Shown: positions 41,896 through 54,688, counted from the stretch's first letter. The stretch: DNA of 64,000 nucleotides from Pogostemon cablin (GCA_023678885.1 CM043005.1:6562314-6626313); one strand, 5' to 3'. The notes: generated by a model from the sequence alone, not told the origin. A program made the numbers and translations.

Positions 41896-42911
41896 CATGC
41901 AAATCAATCAATAATCCCACGGGCTGTCTAATTAGGATTAGTGTAATAGGATTTTGAATTAGTATTAGATCAAGATTCAAGAATATGCTACTATATGTCC
42001 AATTTTCTAGCTTGTCCTGTTTCAAAAGTAATTTCCTACTCATTATAAACAAAAATATTCTTCTAAACATAATTTTGAAAAGTGTTGGACTAATTTTTTT
42101 TTTTTTACTTTCATAGAGTAAAAATGTGAGATATGGCCACTTCCGGATGCCATGTAAGACGTTCAGTCTGAAACCCCAAATTTTTTGGTTACGTGAGATC
42201 TCGTGTCTTATTCTGGCGATGTTATTAATTTCTGATCAAAATTTGATTAAATTGACTATTTTTAAATTGATTAATTTTTTTTTAAACTGTTTTTAGACTA
42301 TTTCCATTTAAAGTAAAAAGTGTTGGACGAAATTTTTACTTATACTTCAACATTAATGTGAAAAATCTATACTATTACATAATAGATTTTGACTAAGTGT
42401 AGATATTTTTCATTCTAAATTCGCCATATTCACATTAACGCCTGATTTCAATTTTTGCTTTTCCAATTCAAAATGCAAAATTAACTCTTTTATCCTCCAA
42501 TTTATAATCCCATAACATGTATATGAATTCGAAAACATCATTTTGGGAAAAAAATAGTAGTAATAAATATTCTCGGTCCTAAAAATTTTTCACATTTTTC
42601 ATTTAGATTCGTCGCCCTAAAATTTTCATCTTCTTAAAAATAAAATTGTCGAAACAATAATTCTCTCTCAAAAAATTTACTTACAAAAATATCGACACGT
42701 ACCCTGTACATAAAACATATATACTTTATCATTTATTTATTTAAAAAAAATATTATAATATCCCAAAAGTCATATATATTTTTTTTAATCTTGCCAATCA
42801 AAATGAAAAAATTCCAAAACAGAGAGATTAATAAATAAATAAAATAATAAAGTAAAAGCTAAAACTATACACAAATTGTTAGGTAATTCAACACCTACAT
42901 TGATCACATGA
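41896..42911. other. spacer between DUF604 pseudogene and first complete gene
   Basis: AT-rich. No exon 1-like sequence was found for the pseudogene here. The last part before 42912 is probably the 3' UTR of the complete gene. Confidence 0.55.
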
Positions 42912-45804
42912 TTAAGCAATGATCTCGTACATCTTACATTCTCTAAGTTTAAGATGCACCTTGGAGCCACTAACGCTCATAATATCACAGCATTCGCATC
43001 GACCCATCTGCAAATTCAAATTATAAATATAAAGTAAACTAATTATTTGACTTTTAATTGCGGTATGAAATACTTTTAACATATTGATTTTTTAAATTTA
43101 AAGACTAATAATCATCATAATTAAATATTAATAATCTTTATACTTCAATATGAATACTTTTAAAATAATACCCTTACTAATAAAAATAATATCTTCCATT
43201 AGAATAAAATGTACTCCATATTTTTGTACACTTGTATGCCCGAACCTGCTGCATTAATTACTCCATCTGCTCCATAGACCCCTTTATTTTTTTTATCTTT
43301 ATCTTACAAAACCCTCCTAAAATAAATATACATATAAATATATATGGAGTAGTATTTATTAATTTATCTATATAACATCAAAAGTTATTTTAATTTTAAA
43401 ATTTTCACCTTCCTCTAACATACATTTCATTACTTTACATTTTATATTTCAAAATAAAAATACTAAATTTTTCTCAAAAGTTAATAAAAATTTATAAATA
43501 AATAAAAAATTACTATTCTTATTTTTTCTTAAAGTGTGAACGATTCCATGGAGTGAGGAGTATTATTCTAAGTTTTTCTTTTCTTTTTTATTATTTCCTT
43601 AAAAGACAAAATTAAATTCAACACCAGATCCGTTATTAAAATATGAGTACCTGTTTCCGCTTCGTTGTCGGGGAGGAGACATGAACCTCGGAGACGTAAT
43701 CCGCAGAGTGGTTGCCAGCTGGGAGACACGTGGCCAACCCACGTGGTGCTGCCCTTCTATACACCGTACGGATCCCGCCCCACCTTTTCTTAACATTATT
43801 AAACACGAAAACATGTGGAGCTTCGCAGGGATCCGTGGAGGGAATCCGGGTATTGAACATGTACCGGGGCGAGTCTCTCGGGCCCCCACTCCACAACCCG
43901 AATGTCTCCAACGGGTTCTGCAGCTCGCTCCTGGGCATGATCCGCTCGTAGATGTGGACGGAGTAGCCCCACGAAACCGACAACGACCAGTTGCTCTGCC
44001 GGTGGTGGCAGATGGTCTGCTGCAGCAGCCGAGACTGGTCGGCCGCCGCCGCTTTCATGAGGTGGCGCGTGGACTCGAAGCGGTCCATGTTGGGGAATAG
44101 TGGGTCCACGGCGTCGAGGTGGTGGAGGGACATTAGTGGGGTGTTTGGGTGAGAAGATAAGAACCCAGAAATATCTCCACGTAAATCAATCTGCATTAAT
44201 TGGACGCATCATTATCGTCCACCCAATTGATAGAAAATCCAATTTCTATTTCGTGCACGTTTTAATGTTACTTATTTTATTATTAATTTTTTTAATTTGG
44301 GAAAGAAAAAAATATGTAAGGAGAAAATTTCACCTAAAAATCACTCCATATTCTTAAATAATTATGCCGGTTCAAATTAGATGTCTTTTAAGAAGTTTCT
44401 TTCTTTCTTTTTGTACTAAGAAAATGTCGTTTTAGCAAATCTAAAGGCAGTTAGGTAAAAGAGTATCAATCAAGAACAAGCATTACTTTTCTTAGTACAA
44501 CATTTAATTTGAACCAATGCATATATTTTTACTTGAAATGGTAATATTCATATTTCTTCACTTTATAAAAATTTTTTCATAATCTTCCTAAGAGTTGTTC
44601 AAAGTTAACCGTGAGTATAAATCATTCAATTAAATATGTCCATTCTTCTTACAAATTAGTACTGCATGTGTCCCATAGGAGTTGACATACTTTTTTTTTT
44701 ATTTGTCCCACTAAAGTGGACACATTTCTTTTTTAATACATGAATCCCACACGAAAACAATTAATCTATTCTCATGGGCCCACATATCACATCTAATACA
44801 ACTACCCACTACACATTAAATTTTATTTCTCTCACTTCATTTTACATTAAATTATTATACTCCTTGCCCAAAAAAAATGTGTCATCTTCTCCGGGACGGA
44901 GGGAGTATCAAAAATGCAATAATACTCCCTCCATTCCAGAAAAATTGGGTAAGGTAAATGTACTTATTTCTTTGGTAAGGGAGTAAAAATCTTGTATGCA
45001 GTTGTTGAAGAAGAGACTTGGTGAAATAGATACCTGATGAAGTCCTTTTTGTGGAGACAAGTTGACTCCAAGATCAGCAATGCAAACCATTGTAATAAGA
45101 TCAGCAGAACTCAACTGAGAATATCTCCTCAGACAACCTTCCATATCATGAGCAAGAGCTCTAGCAAGAGGGTAACTGAGAATGAATCCAGCTCCCCCAA
45201 ACCCTTGATTGAACGCGAACCAATAACCAGACATGATAAACTCCGACTGCCCTCCAAGATAACAGTACTTCCGATGATCATACTTCGAAACAACCTCCAC
45301 AATGTTGTCCACAAACAACACCGAATCGTCATCTCCCATCACCACCCACCTCACACTCTCGTCACGCCCCACCTCCCTCATCACCTCCATGATTGCATGA
45401 ACCATCCGTATCATCACGGGTGCCCGGGGCCTCGTCTCTCTGAAAAGCTCCGACAGGTCGTCGGAGACTCTGTAAGGAGGCGAGGCCCTGGACCATGGGA
45501 GGAGGTCTCCCGTGGGGGCCTTGTCTAAGTACAGTACCCCACGGGTGGAACCCGGCCTCCACCATGATTCGATGTAGCCTCGTCTCTGATGCCACGCGTT
45601 TTCCGACCCCAAGAGGCCGAAAACGAGGTGGCTTAGATTGGTGGGAGAGTAGTCATAGGATGATTGTGTTGTGGGAGAAATGATTTGGGAGTGATTTTTG
45701 GACAGGGATAAAATGATCAAATATGTGGACAGGCCTAATAGCAGCAGAAATTTGCAGAGATTGGCCACAGAAAAATTTTCAGATGAAAAAGATGAGGAAG
45801 CCAT
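42912..45804 (-). CDS. Fringe-like (DUF604) glycosyltransferase, complete, 468 aa
   Basis: Three exons on the minus strand: 45804-45034 (257 codons), 44190-43651 (180 codons) and 43007-42912 (31 codons plus TAA). All junctions are phase 0 with GT-AG borders (CATCAG|GTATCT, GCAG|ATTGAT, AAACAG|GTACTC, GCAG|ATGGGT). A short cytosolic tail and one membrane segment (residues about 14-35) make a type II Golgi protein. The lumenal catalytic domain shows SENAWHQRRGYIESWWRP, the metal-binding WVVMGDDDS (Asp158-160) and GFGGAGFILSYPLA. The C-terminus has the family hallmark CECCDI. These plant proteins resemble animal Fringe beta-1,3-N-acetylglucosaminyltransferases, but donor and acceptor are not known. 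The start Met is the first in frame and fits the anchor. Introns contain MITEs. It is one of three tandem paralogs. Confidence 0.93.
43261..43560. mobile_element. Stowaway-type MITE in intron 2
   Basis: CTCCATCTGCTCCATAGACC at the left and, inverted, CTCCTCACTCCATGGAATCG at the right, flanked by TA (43259-43260 and 43561-43562). It occupies nearly half of intron 2. Confidence 0.78.
44369..44515. mobile_element. short foldback MITE in intron 1
   Basis: GGTTCAAATTAGATGT at the left faces ACATTTAATTTGAACC at the right, and TTGTACTAAGAAAA faces TTTTCTTAGTACAA inside. About 147 bp. No clear target duplication. Confidence 0.7.
44662..44905. mobile_element. Stowaway-type MITE in intron 1
   Basis: The right end inverted reads CTCCCTCCGTCCCGGAGAAG, while the left end is CTGCATGTGTCCCATAGG. 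TA flanks both ends (44660-44661 and 44906-44907). A short second CTCCCTCCATTCC end follows at 44925 and looks like a deleted relative. Confidence 0.75.
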
Positions 45805-47401
45805 TTGAAAATAATTATGAGATGAGACCTTATTTCTTGAGCAATAATACTAAATGTTATTCAGGTTAGAACATAGGTAACCTTGTCCAGATCCTAAGGT
45901 CAACAGTTTTAGTTGTTATTACAATAAAAAAAATCCTGTGGGTGCAGCTGTTAGGAGATGAACTCAATTTATTTCAAGAATCTAGAAAGAATAATTAATT
46001 TGAACCAGTCAACTAGAGTCTGCAAGCAAAGTGGGTGATTAAGGGAGTTTTCATAAGAGCTATTGGTCAAAAATGACATCTAGGATTAATATGTTGCACT
46101 TCAAATGTTGATATCTGGGGATACTAAAGATGTATTGTATAAATAATGAATCCGCATTTTCATTTTTTCTAATCAATACATTTTTTTTTAAGTCATAGTA
46201 TATGCAGTCCATTAATTTCCCTCTACCCTACTAATCGTGTGTAAATCCAACTAGTGTATGGTTTAATTACAGCAAAGTAGCAGGTAAGGTTTAATTTGAA
46301 ATTGGGAGAAGGGGAAATTTTTGGAATACTAAAATCAATTTTAGATATTTTTAATAAAAACTTAAATCACTTAAGCCATATGGTGGGACCAAATCAAAGA
46401 AACTGCATGGCGGTTGCTTAATTTGCTATTCCAAAAACAGGCTAATTATCAAATGGTAGGCAAAGCTATTCATTTCTTCAATTGGGGAAGAGGAAGACTG
46501 ATGAACATTTGATCTCAAATGATAAAAGGTGGGTCCCTGTTATCAAATCAAAGAAAATTTATGCTCATTGCTTCGCAATTTTGGCCCGCTTTTTGGCCAG
46601 CTTGTTTCAACACTGAATGGAGCGTAATATATTTCAACGCCTTCATAATTGCCTAAAGAAGATAATTAATTTAGCACCGATTCCTGTAATCTCCAACAAA
46701 ATATTCATCTCCACTTAATCAATGCACCTTTAATTATATAAATATCTAGCTAAAAAAAATTTGGTAGGAAAAGTTAAAATGTCATTAAATAAAATAGGCA
46801 TGAGATTTACCTCTTACAGTAGTATATAAAAGTTACATTCGCATACACAAGAATTTAAGAATTCTCCGCCAAGTTAAAACGTTAATCACTAGTAAGTTAA
46901 CTCTTTGTATTTTAATAGTTTTTTGAACGCTCGTGTTATATGTTATGCATTTATTTTTTTGTTTAAATAGATTCGTTATTGCTGAATTAATTGCGTCATT
47001 ATTTCTGTTGGATCTTCATTAGATGTGATGCATGTAACCTATAAAGTAGTCATGATTCCCAATGTGAGACAAAATTATAACTATAAATTAACAGTGAGTT
47101 TTATTAGAGTTCACTAATAATATTTAAACCTAATATGAATTAATAGTGACTTTTATTAGAGTTCACCAATAATACTTAAACCATTAGGTTTTATAATAAT
47201 TAATCTCCATCTTCAAATTTTAATAAGTATTTAACATGTAATTATTATGATTATACCCTGCATTAAATCATTAAATTTTATGGTGCACTTGATGCAGTTT
47301 AAAATTGACCATTAATAGTATAAATTTTTTAAAAAGTTAAATTAATTAACTAATTTCCTCATTAATTCTCACCATTAATCTCAATTAATATGCAGATATT
47401 A
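45805..47401. other. intergenic spacer, 5' flank of the DUF604 gene
   Basis: Holds the promoter of the gene at 42912-45804, but no TATA box could be fixed with confidence. A 60-bp AACAGTGAGTTTTATTAGAG and TAGTGACTTTTATTAGAG direct repeat lies near 47090-47180. No other gene is seen. Confidence 0.5.
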
Positions 47402-47431
47402 AGCTGTGTTGGAAAATATATTTTATATATT

Positions 47432-48108
47432 GGGTCACTTACTATTAGCTACAAAAAAAAATGCATAATTGCTATTAACTACATGACTTAAAGCACTATT
47501 ACTCATAACTACACAATTATGACTGTAGTACCATAAATACCCCTATATATTTGCACAATTGTTTTGCACAAATTGATTCTGCACAATTGTTTTGCACAAT
47601 TTCGCCGGTCAACGGTGATCAACGCCGGTCAACAACCGGTCATCGGTGGTCAACGGCCGGTCCCCTATATATTTGCACAATTATTTTGCACAATTTGATT
47701 TTGCATAATTGTTTTGCACAATTTCGCCGGTCAACGGCCGGTCAATGCCGGGTCAATGGCCGGTCAACGGCCAATCCCCTATATATTTGCACAATTGTTT
47801 TGCACAATTTGATTTTGCATAATTGTTTTGCACAATTTCACCGGTCAACGCCGGGCAACGGCCGGTCAACACTGGTCAACGCCGGCCAACGGCAGGTCAA
47901 CACCGTTGACCGGCTGGTCAACGCAGGTCAACAACCGGTCAACTCCGGTGGGTGGGTGTGGGGTAGGGTTGTTGGTTTAAAAGTGTATTGAGTATAAGGT
48001 TATATTTGGTATTTTACTTTAATATTATGTAGTTGAGAGTAATTATTTAAATTCCATGTATCTAATAGTAATTTAGGTTAAAAATGTGTATCTAGGAGTA
48101 ATAAACCC
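47432..48108. mobile_element. Mutator-type MITE carrying a tandem array
   Basis: Ends GGGTCACTTACTATTAGCTA and, in reverse complement, GGGTTTATTACTCCTAGATA. It is flanked by a perfect 9-bp duplication TTATATATT (47423-47431 and 48109-48117). The inverted ends extend further with mismatches. It has no transposase. The centre is a tandem array that appears nowhere else in the window. Confidence 0.88.
47541..47950. repeat. three 115-121-bp tandem repeats rich in CGGTCAACG
   Basis: Units start at about 47541, 47662 and 47777 (CCCTATATATTTGCACAATT). Each has a TTTTGCACAATT-rich half and a half made of short CCGGTCAACG and GGTCAACGGCC words. A run of extra short words, including the inverse GTTGACCGG, follows. 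The frame through it is a by-product of the repeats. Confidence 0.9.
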
Positions 48109-48380
48109 TTATATATTTCTAATTAAGTTGGCATTAAATTAATTAACTTATAATTAGATAAGTTTAATTTAATTAGTTATGAAAAGATTAAATTTATCCA
48201 AGATTTAGTCAATGATATCTTTGAATATGGTGTGTCAAAGATATATTCGAAGATATTATTTTATAAACATGATTTATTCTTTGACCAAGAAAGAAAAGCC
48301 CATGACCAATTTGAAGCTCAAGGAACGCTGTAGGAGAACGTGACTAAAGTCCAATAGTCAAAGTATTCCATATTTGTGAA

Positions 48381-48448
48381 GATTTGATTGAAGATTACAT
48401 GAATCAAGATTTGATTGAAGATTGTACGGGATCAGATTTGATTGAGAT
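48381..48448. repeat. short tandem repeat GATTTGATTGAAGAT
   Basis: Three successive GATTTGATTGAAGAT or GATTTGATTGAGAT units about 26 bp apart. Confidence 0.8.
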
Positions 48449-48480
48449 CTTTTCTGGTGTTCTCTCTATGCTATTTATTC

Positions 48481-48617
48481 ACTAGTGGACGATTCATGTA
48501 TCCAGACTCTCCACGTTAGTTTTTTTTAGGCCATTAGAGAGTTCTTATCACTAGTGGATGATTCATGTATCCAGACTCTCCACGTTAGTTTTTTTAGGCC
48601 ATTAGAGAGTTCTTGTC
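48481..48617. repeat. two-copy tandem repeat, 69-bp unit
   Basis: 48481-48549 and 48550-48617 are nearly identical (ACTAGTGGAC/TGATTCATG...CCATTAGAGAGTTCTT), indicating a recent duplication. Confidence 0.9.
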
Positions 48618-49026
48618 TAGAAACTCTTCTGGTTATTTCGTTTCCATTTGGTTTATTTTCGTGTTCCTTCATACACGAAGAACACAGTCTTGTAACACGG
48701 AATTTGGGAGGGATTTCCAATATCGAGTTCTGGAGATCTCGTCATAGTCTTGGAGGGAGTCCATACAATGCTGACAAGTCCTCGTGGTGGCTAGATAAGT
48801 AATTGGGAGTTGTAAGGTATTGTCAATTAGTATAGAATGGAGTTCATAGGTGTTGAATTGAAATACATGTACTTTTCTAATGAAAGAGATTTGAGGGAGC
48901 CTATCCCATATTTTTTTGATCGTATGCTTGTTAAGTCTTCCGCTGAATCTTTACGTTTATGTTGATGTCACAAGAACATGTTCGAAGAACATCTGCACAC
49001 AAGCACAGTATATGTATTTATTCAAT

Positions 49027-49143
49027 TTTAGATTTACAAGCTGTAAACATAGATTTATGTTTTCATGGTAGAAAAATATGGTTCGGTTCTTCTGTTATAT
49101 TTTGGTGTTATATCTACTAGTACGTATTGTTGAATGATTGACG
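49027..49143. repeat. direct repeat with 50322-50432
   Basis: GGTTCGGTTCTTCTGTTATA and TTGTTGAATGATTGA text (49080-49142) recurs at 50368-50430 with few changes. The hAT element at 49361-50243 lies between the copies. Confidence 0.8.
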
Positions 49144-49360
49144 GAAAAATATCACATTTGGTCCTATAAGAATTCCTTCAGTTCAATTTTAGTCTCGTAG
49201 GAATTCACTGGTCCCATAGCTAGCGGTTTTGGTCCATAATTTTTATTGAATTTTCATCTCAAATTAACTTATATTATTATAAACTACCAGATTTATATTA
49301 TTTTCTGTCTTTCAAGACATGTCCATTACGACAATTCCCCTCTGTTTTCTCTCTCAATAA

Positions 49361-50243
49361 TAGGGTTGGGCAAAAATTTTTGAAAACCGCAAAAACCGTC
49401 CCACCGAATTGTACCGCACCGCTATATACAATTATTTAGATAAATCACAATTTATAATTTAAGAAAAAACCGCACCGCACTTTATGGTGCAGTTTCATTT
49501 TTATTGTCGAAACCGCACCAACCGTACCACTAGTTTTTATTAGTATTATATTATATTTATACATGTTAGTATGTAAATAATTTAGTCATTACTCATTAGT
49601 TATTCACTACTCCTATAAAAAAATTCTAGTAATGTTGTTGTCTTTATCTTCACTCTTATCAAACATGTGTCCTAACTTCTATTCTTACTTCAATGGAGTA
49701 CTTCTTATCTTTATTATTTCTCTCATACATCTATGTAGAATCCCAACTATAAGTCAATCAACTAGTTTAACCTCCTATGTGTGTATTGTTATATCAAAGT
49801 TGCAAATATTTTCACATGACTATAGGTTTATTTTTATATATTAATGTAAATGGGATAATCTATTATATTTATAAGTTTCATCACATATTCTACATATTAA
49901 ATGTTTGCCATGTGTTATTATCATGGCTAAATTATCGCCAAATGTACAAGGATGTAATGATCACTTATGGTATACTCCAAGTTTTTTTATTAAAAATAAG
50001 TTATAAAATACGAAGTGTAGTACAATTATAAAATAAGAGATCCGGATCGATATTTATGTAGACTAATTTATTAATAAAACTGTCAAACCGCACCAAAATC
50101 GCCCGAAACCGTTTAAAACCGCATAATCAATATTACTTGAATAACCGCGGTTTAAACTTGATTACTAAACCGAACCGTATATGACAATGCAATTTAAATT
50201 ATATCGAAAAAACCACATAACCGCACCGTGCACACCTGATCTA
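49361..50243. mobile_element. non-autonomous hAT-like element
   Basis: Ends TAGGGTTGGGCAAAA and, inverted, TAGATCAGGTGTGCACGG. The perfect 8-bp target duplication CTCAATAA is at 49353-49360 and 50244-50251. Both subterminal regions are rich in AACCGCACCG words. 883 bp, with no transposase. Confidence 0.8.
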
Positions 50244-50432
50244 CTCAATAAATATTGTATTAGTTTTCTTTGGGGATTATTTTTGCAAATTATGGAATCA
50301 AATCTACAAGTTGCCATGATCGATTTTAGATTTACATATATTTAGGTTTCCACAGTATAAAACTGTAGTTCGGTTCTTCTATTATATTTTGGTGTTATAT
50401 CTACTAGTACGTATTGTTGAATGATTGATACA

Positions 50433-50805
50433 TATAATGATATAATAAAATATATACACATATATTGATATATAATATCACTCATTTAACGCGTATGATA
50501 AAAAATGTAACATCAAGTGTAACAGAACGTCCAGATTAGAAAACTCACATGCAACCACATATCTTGAGATAAATTAAATTAGACCAACCAACCGATATAG
50601 TAATGAAAATAAAGTACTAATAAGTTGACGATGTCCATAATGCTTGGGATAAGAAAAATAACACAAAATAATCTATCGCGTAAACACATGATTTTTTGTG
50701 CATTTATCATGATAAAATTAATATTCAATGGATGCTTCTCGCTTTTTTTTTCTTTTCTTTTCTTTGTTTTTTCTTTTTTTTTTCTCTGATAATGGAAGAA
50801 ATTTA
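50433..50805. other. 3' flank of the second complete DUF604 gene
   Basis: AT-rich with a pyrimidine-rich run (50735-50790). It probably contains the 3' UTR on the minus strand. No other feature seen. Confidence 0.5.
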
Positions 50806-51256
50806 CTAAGCAATAATCTCATCTACAGCACATTCCCGAATTTTAACATCTGCTACTCCTCCATTTATTCGAACGATGTCACAACACTCACTTTTATCAA
50901 TCTGAAACGCAATCAAATGGCAACAATTAGAGATAATCTTAATCCCTTTTGTTATAATAAAAATATAATAATGAATAAGAAAGAAACTTTTAAGTTTTTG
51001 AATAGTTAATTAGTGCTAGATAGTTCTCTTGTTAGTTTGATTTATTTTTTTATATTTTGAAGTTTATAAATTTGTCTTTTTAGTGTAATACTTTATTCTT
51101 AGTCGTGGGATCGATATTAAAATTAAATATTTAGTACTAGTTCACTTAATTTAAAAAAAAATTAGTTATTTAAACTATCTTTTAAATACTCCAAAATTTT
51201 ATGCTATGCATGCATCGATCTTTACATCTCTACCAAATTAATCATATTAATATATA

Positions 51257-51287
<31 letters not shown>

Positions 51288-54200
51288 GAGTTTAAAATCA
51301 AAATAGTCCCATAAAAATTTACTTTATTCAAAATAATCATAAGAAATTAATTTTTTTCTAAAATAATCTCATAATTTTTAAATTCTCACCAAAATGATCA
51401 TTTTTACCTAAAAATATCCAATTAATTTTCTAATTTCATGATATGAGACTAACTTTTCAAATAAAGTAAAAAGATATTAAACTCTGTCTTGATATATCCA
51501 CATACATATAAATTCTTGATATTAATCTCAAATGGAGAAGAATTGAAATAGTCTTGTTTTGGTGTATAATGAGTTGTAAGGTTTGAACTTTGAAAACTTT
51601 GGTCGATAAAAATAAGAGACTTACCCATGAACGCCTAGAGGTGGGTGAATAGACCTGAACGATCGCAACATGATCGGCCGAGTGATTCCCGGAAGCTGGA
51701 CAAGGCGGCAAGTCGCGCGGCCACGGTCGAGTGAATCGAGTGATGATGTGCGCGTTGGGCGTAGTGTGAAGGGTTTCGTAGAAGAAGAGGTGGGGGGCTT
51801 CGCAAGGGTCGCGAGAGAGCCAGCGCGTGTTGAACATGAAATGTGGGGGACGGGGGCTCCTCCCCCATGTCTTGAAGGTCTCCAAGGGGTACTGCAGGTA
51901 GCTACGTGGCATGATCCTCTCGTAGATGTGCACAGAATAGCCCCAAGAAATGGAAAAGGACCAGTTGGTGGGTCGGTGGTAGCAAACGGTCTGCTGCAGT
52001 AGCCGGGAGTGGTCGGAGGCGGCCGCCCTCATGAGGTGGCGCGTGGAGTTGGCGCGGTCCCTGAAGGGGAAGATGGGATCAACCATGTCGAAATGGTGAA
52101 GGGACATTACTGGGAAGTTGGGATGAGATGACAAGAAACCAGATATGTCTCCGCGGAGATCAATCTGTCACATATTAATCATATCAATGAATCTAATTAT
52201 ATTTCTTTTACACATACTTATAAAGAACGTGCCACCAGATAAAAAGTAATACTAACATTTTTATAAAAGTGAATTTCGATTTATGTAAAGTTATGGTGGT
52301 GCAAAGTGCTTAAGTTGGCAGAAAGGAAATCGTCTAGTATTTAATTAAGCCGCTCTCACATACAGGCGGAGAATTTTTTGTCTCAAGCCCTGGACATTTG
52401 CTAGACCTGATGTTAAATGATCACCTCGTATAAAAGCTTAAATTGGTAAATAGGTAAATCGTTTAATACTTAATCAAGTCACTCTAACATAAATATTATA
52501 TAATGAACAATTTATAGTATAAATAAAAAATTATAAAATTTTATTTAAAAGTGATAACTATTTAAGAAAACGTAAAAATTATTTCATGTGATACGATCTC
52601 ACGCAAATGTTGTCCTATTTTTTTTAATTAAACTTTAATGTGGAGAATAAACCCATAACACATTCTACGATATTTAAGAGTGACGATGATATTATACCAA
52701 CTGTTTTTTTTTTTTTCTTTTTTTTACAAATATATAATGCAGCTGGCTCTAATTAATTTTCTTCTCTCCTACCATAGATATGAGCTATGCTAATTAATCA
52801 GGCTAATATGATGAATGGTGGATTAATTATTTTAGTAAGAAATTATTAGAGTACTGCCAATTGCTTTAATTTACATTTGGGACCAAAGAGTGCAAATTAA
52901 TCAATAAATAATTACAATGTAGAGTCAATATGGTTAATGAAATAGTGGCTCTAGAGTAGGAATAACTTCTCTCTCCATACTTTATTTGAAATTGTAGGTA
53001 CTTTAGCAACGTGCAATTACGACCAAAACATAAATATGATAAATAAAAATTTTTTTTTTTTTGGGGGGAGGGGATGAGTGTTTTTTTTTTTTTTTGGGGG
53101 ATGCAATTTCTATCAACACCTTTCACATCTATATATAAATTAGTTTGAATTAGTTAAGGATATACACAAACGAGTCATGTAGGACATAAATATATTAATT
53201 TTTTTCCTTAGTTCAACCTTATAATTTAGGATTTTCTTTTATATTTCGTTTGCTAGCTTTATATTTTGATTTTGATCAAGATATTTTTACTTTTTGAATT
53301 TGGTTTTTTATATTTATCAATTTGATTTTTTTAGTTTTGAGACCGACGATGGTAGGTCATGGACTAAAAGTTGAATTGGCTGAATTCACATGACCAATTT
53401 AAAAATAAATAAACCCATATAATTAAGTATATAGTAGCTATATTTGAGAATAAATAAATAAAATAAATAAAATTCAGAACACCATATACGCATTTAGGTG
53501 TATTGTCAGTACGAGATGAGATATTTTCTCCTGAGAAGATTACAGAGATTTGGATATAAGAATTGGAAAAGGGGCATTCACCTTTCTTGACTCTTTTAAA
53601 TAAATATGATCAATGAATTTTTTTTTTTAAACCTAAATATTGAGAGTAATTGAAGGCCTATGACATTGAAAAAGAAAGGGGAAAAAAAAAAGAGCATGCA
53701 AACAAGGAATGACAGTACACATGATTTAACATTACTGTTCTTAATGTTACTCTTCATTTAAAATGTTATGTAGCCTAAACTTTATGAATCACATTAAAAT
53801 CCTTCAACTGGAAACAACATATAGATTGTAATAAGGTAAAGTAAAGTGAAAAATATACACCTGATGAATTCCTTTGAGGGTTGTTAAGCTGACTCCAAAA
53901 TCAGCAATGCAAGACATTGTTGTAAGATCAGCAGCATTGAGATGCCTATATCTATTCAGACAGTTGTGCATATCTGCTGCAAGAGCCTTAGCCAAAGGGT
54001 AGCTCAATATGAACCCTGCCCCACCAAACCCCTGGCTAAAAGAGAACCAATAATTGGACAATATGAACTCAGAATGCCCCCCAAAGTAATAATACTTTGT
54101 ATGATCATACCCTCCAAGAACCTCCACCATATTCTCAACAAAAAAAATAGAGTCATCATCCCCCATCACCAGCCACCGGAACCCCCCATGGTCTTCTCTG

Positions 54201-54688
54201 AACACCTCCATGTTCGTGTTTATTATCCGTTGGGCCGTCACATCACTCTTCCCCAAGAACCCCGTCAGGTCATCCGACACCCTGTAAGGAGGAGACGCCG
54301 GGGACCAGGGGAGGAGGTCCCCCGTCGGGGGGACGTCCAGGAAGAGGTACCCCCGCGTCTCGTTTGGGCGCCACCAGGATTCGATGTAGGATCTCCGGTG
54401 GTGCCATGCCCTCTCGGAGCCAACCAGGCCGAAGAGGAGGTGGTTGAGATTTGTTGGAGAATGAGTGGGGAGTTTGAGTGGTGGTGTGTCGGAAGGGATT
54501 GATTGGGAGAGGGGGGAGGGGGTGGGGGATATTTTTATGAAGGGAAGAAAGATGTTGTTTGTTGATGAAGGGCAGTTGGAATACTGGTTGGAGAGGTAAA
54601 CGAAGAAGAAATAGGAGATAATGAGGAAGATGAGAAATGCTCTGCATGCACCACCGGTCAAAAATTCCATTTGTGAAGTTGATACCAT
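50806..54688 (-). CDS. Fringe-like (DUF604) glycosyltransferase, complete, 487 aa
   Basis: Three minus-strand exons: 54688-53861 (276 codons), 52164-51625 (180 codons) and 50901-50806 (31 codons plus TAG). Junctions are phase 0 and GT-AG (CATCAG|GTGTAT, ACAG|ATTGAT, CATGG|GTAAGT, TTCAG|ATTGAT). Exon 2 has exactly the same length as in the neighbouring paralog. One membrane segment lies at about residues 17-32, followed by a Ser/Pro-rich stem. The catalytic part has SERAWHHRRSYIESWWRP, WLVMGDDDS (Asp177-179) and GFGGAGFILSYPLA, and the C-terminus has SECCDI. A second Met at residue 7 is an alternative start. Predicted Golgi type II glycosyltransferase of unknown substrate. Introns are 1.7 and 0.7 kb. 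Protein and exon match the neighbour closely, so the pair arose by tandem duplication. Confidence 0.93.

Larger units (their letters stand above)
47407..49038. mobile_element. possible copia-type solo LTR, interrupted by a MITE
   Basis: Begins TGTTGGAAAATATA, a common copia LTR start. It contains TATA-like CTATTTATTC and short tandem repeats, and no coding region. A candidate 5-bp duplication AGCTG occurs at 47402-47406 and 49039-49043. The right end is doubtful, because a host-like repeat (49027-49143) overlaps it. Confidence 0.35.

Noticed and set aside
45037..45528. Frames antisense to DUF604 exons (also 43681-44100, 51670-52002, 53942-54502)
   Set aside because: Opposite-strand shadows of conserved coding exons with clear splice sites.
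47541..47950. CRISPR-like array
   Set aside because: Units are 115-121 bp, adjacent, without unique spacers, in a plant nuclear MITE.
47551..47991. 146-codon repetitive frame
   Set aside because: Produced by tandem repeats within a MITE; the repeated peptide is a by-product.
49632..50031. Hydrophobic frames of 70-84 codons
   Set aside because: Chance frames inside the AT-rich hAT-like element.
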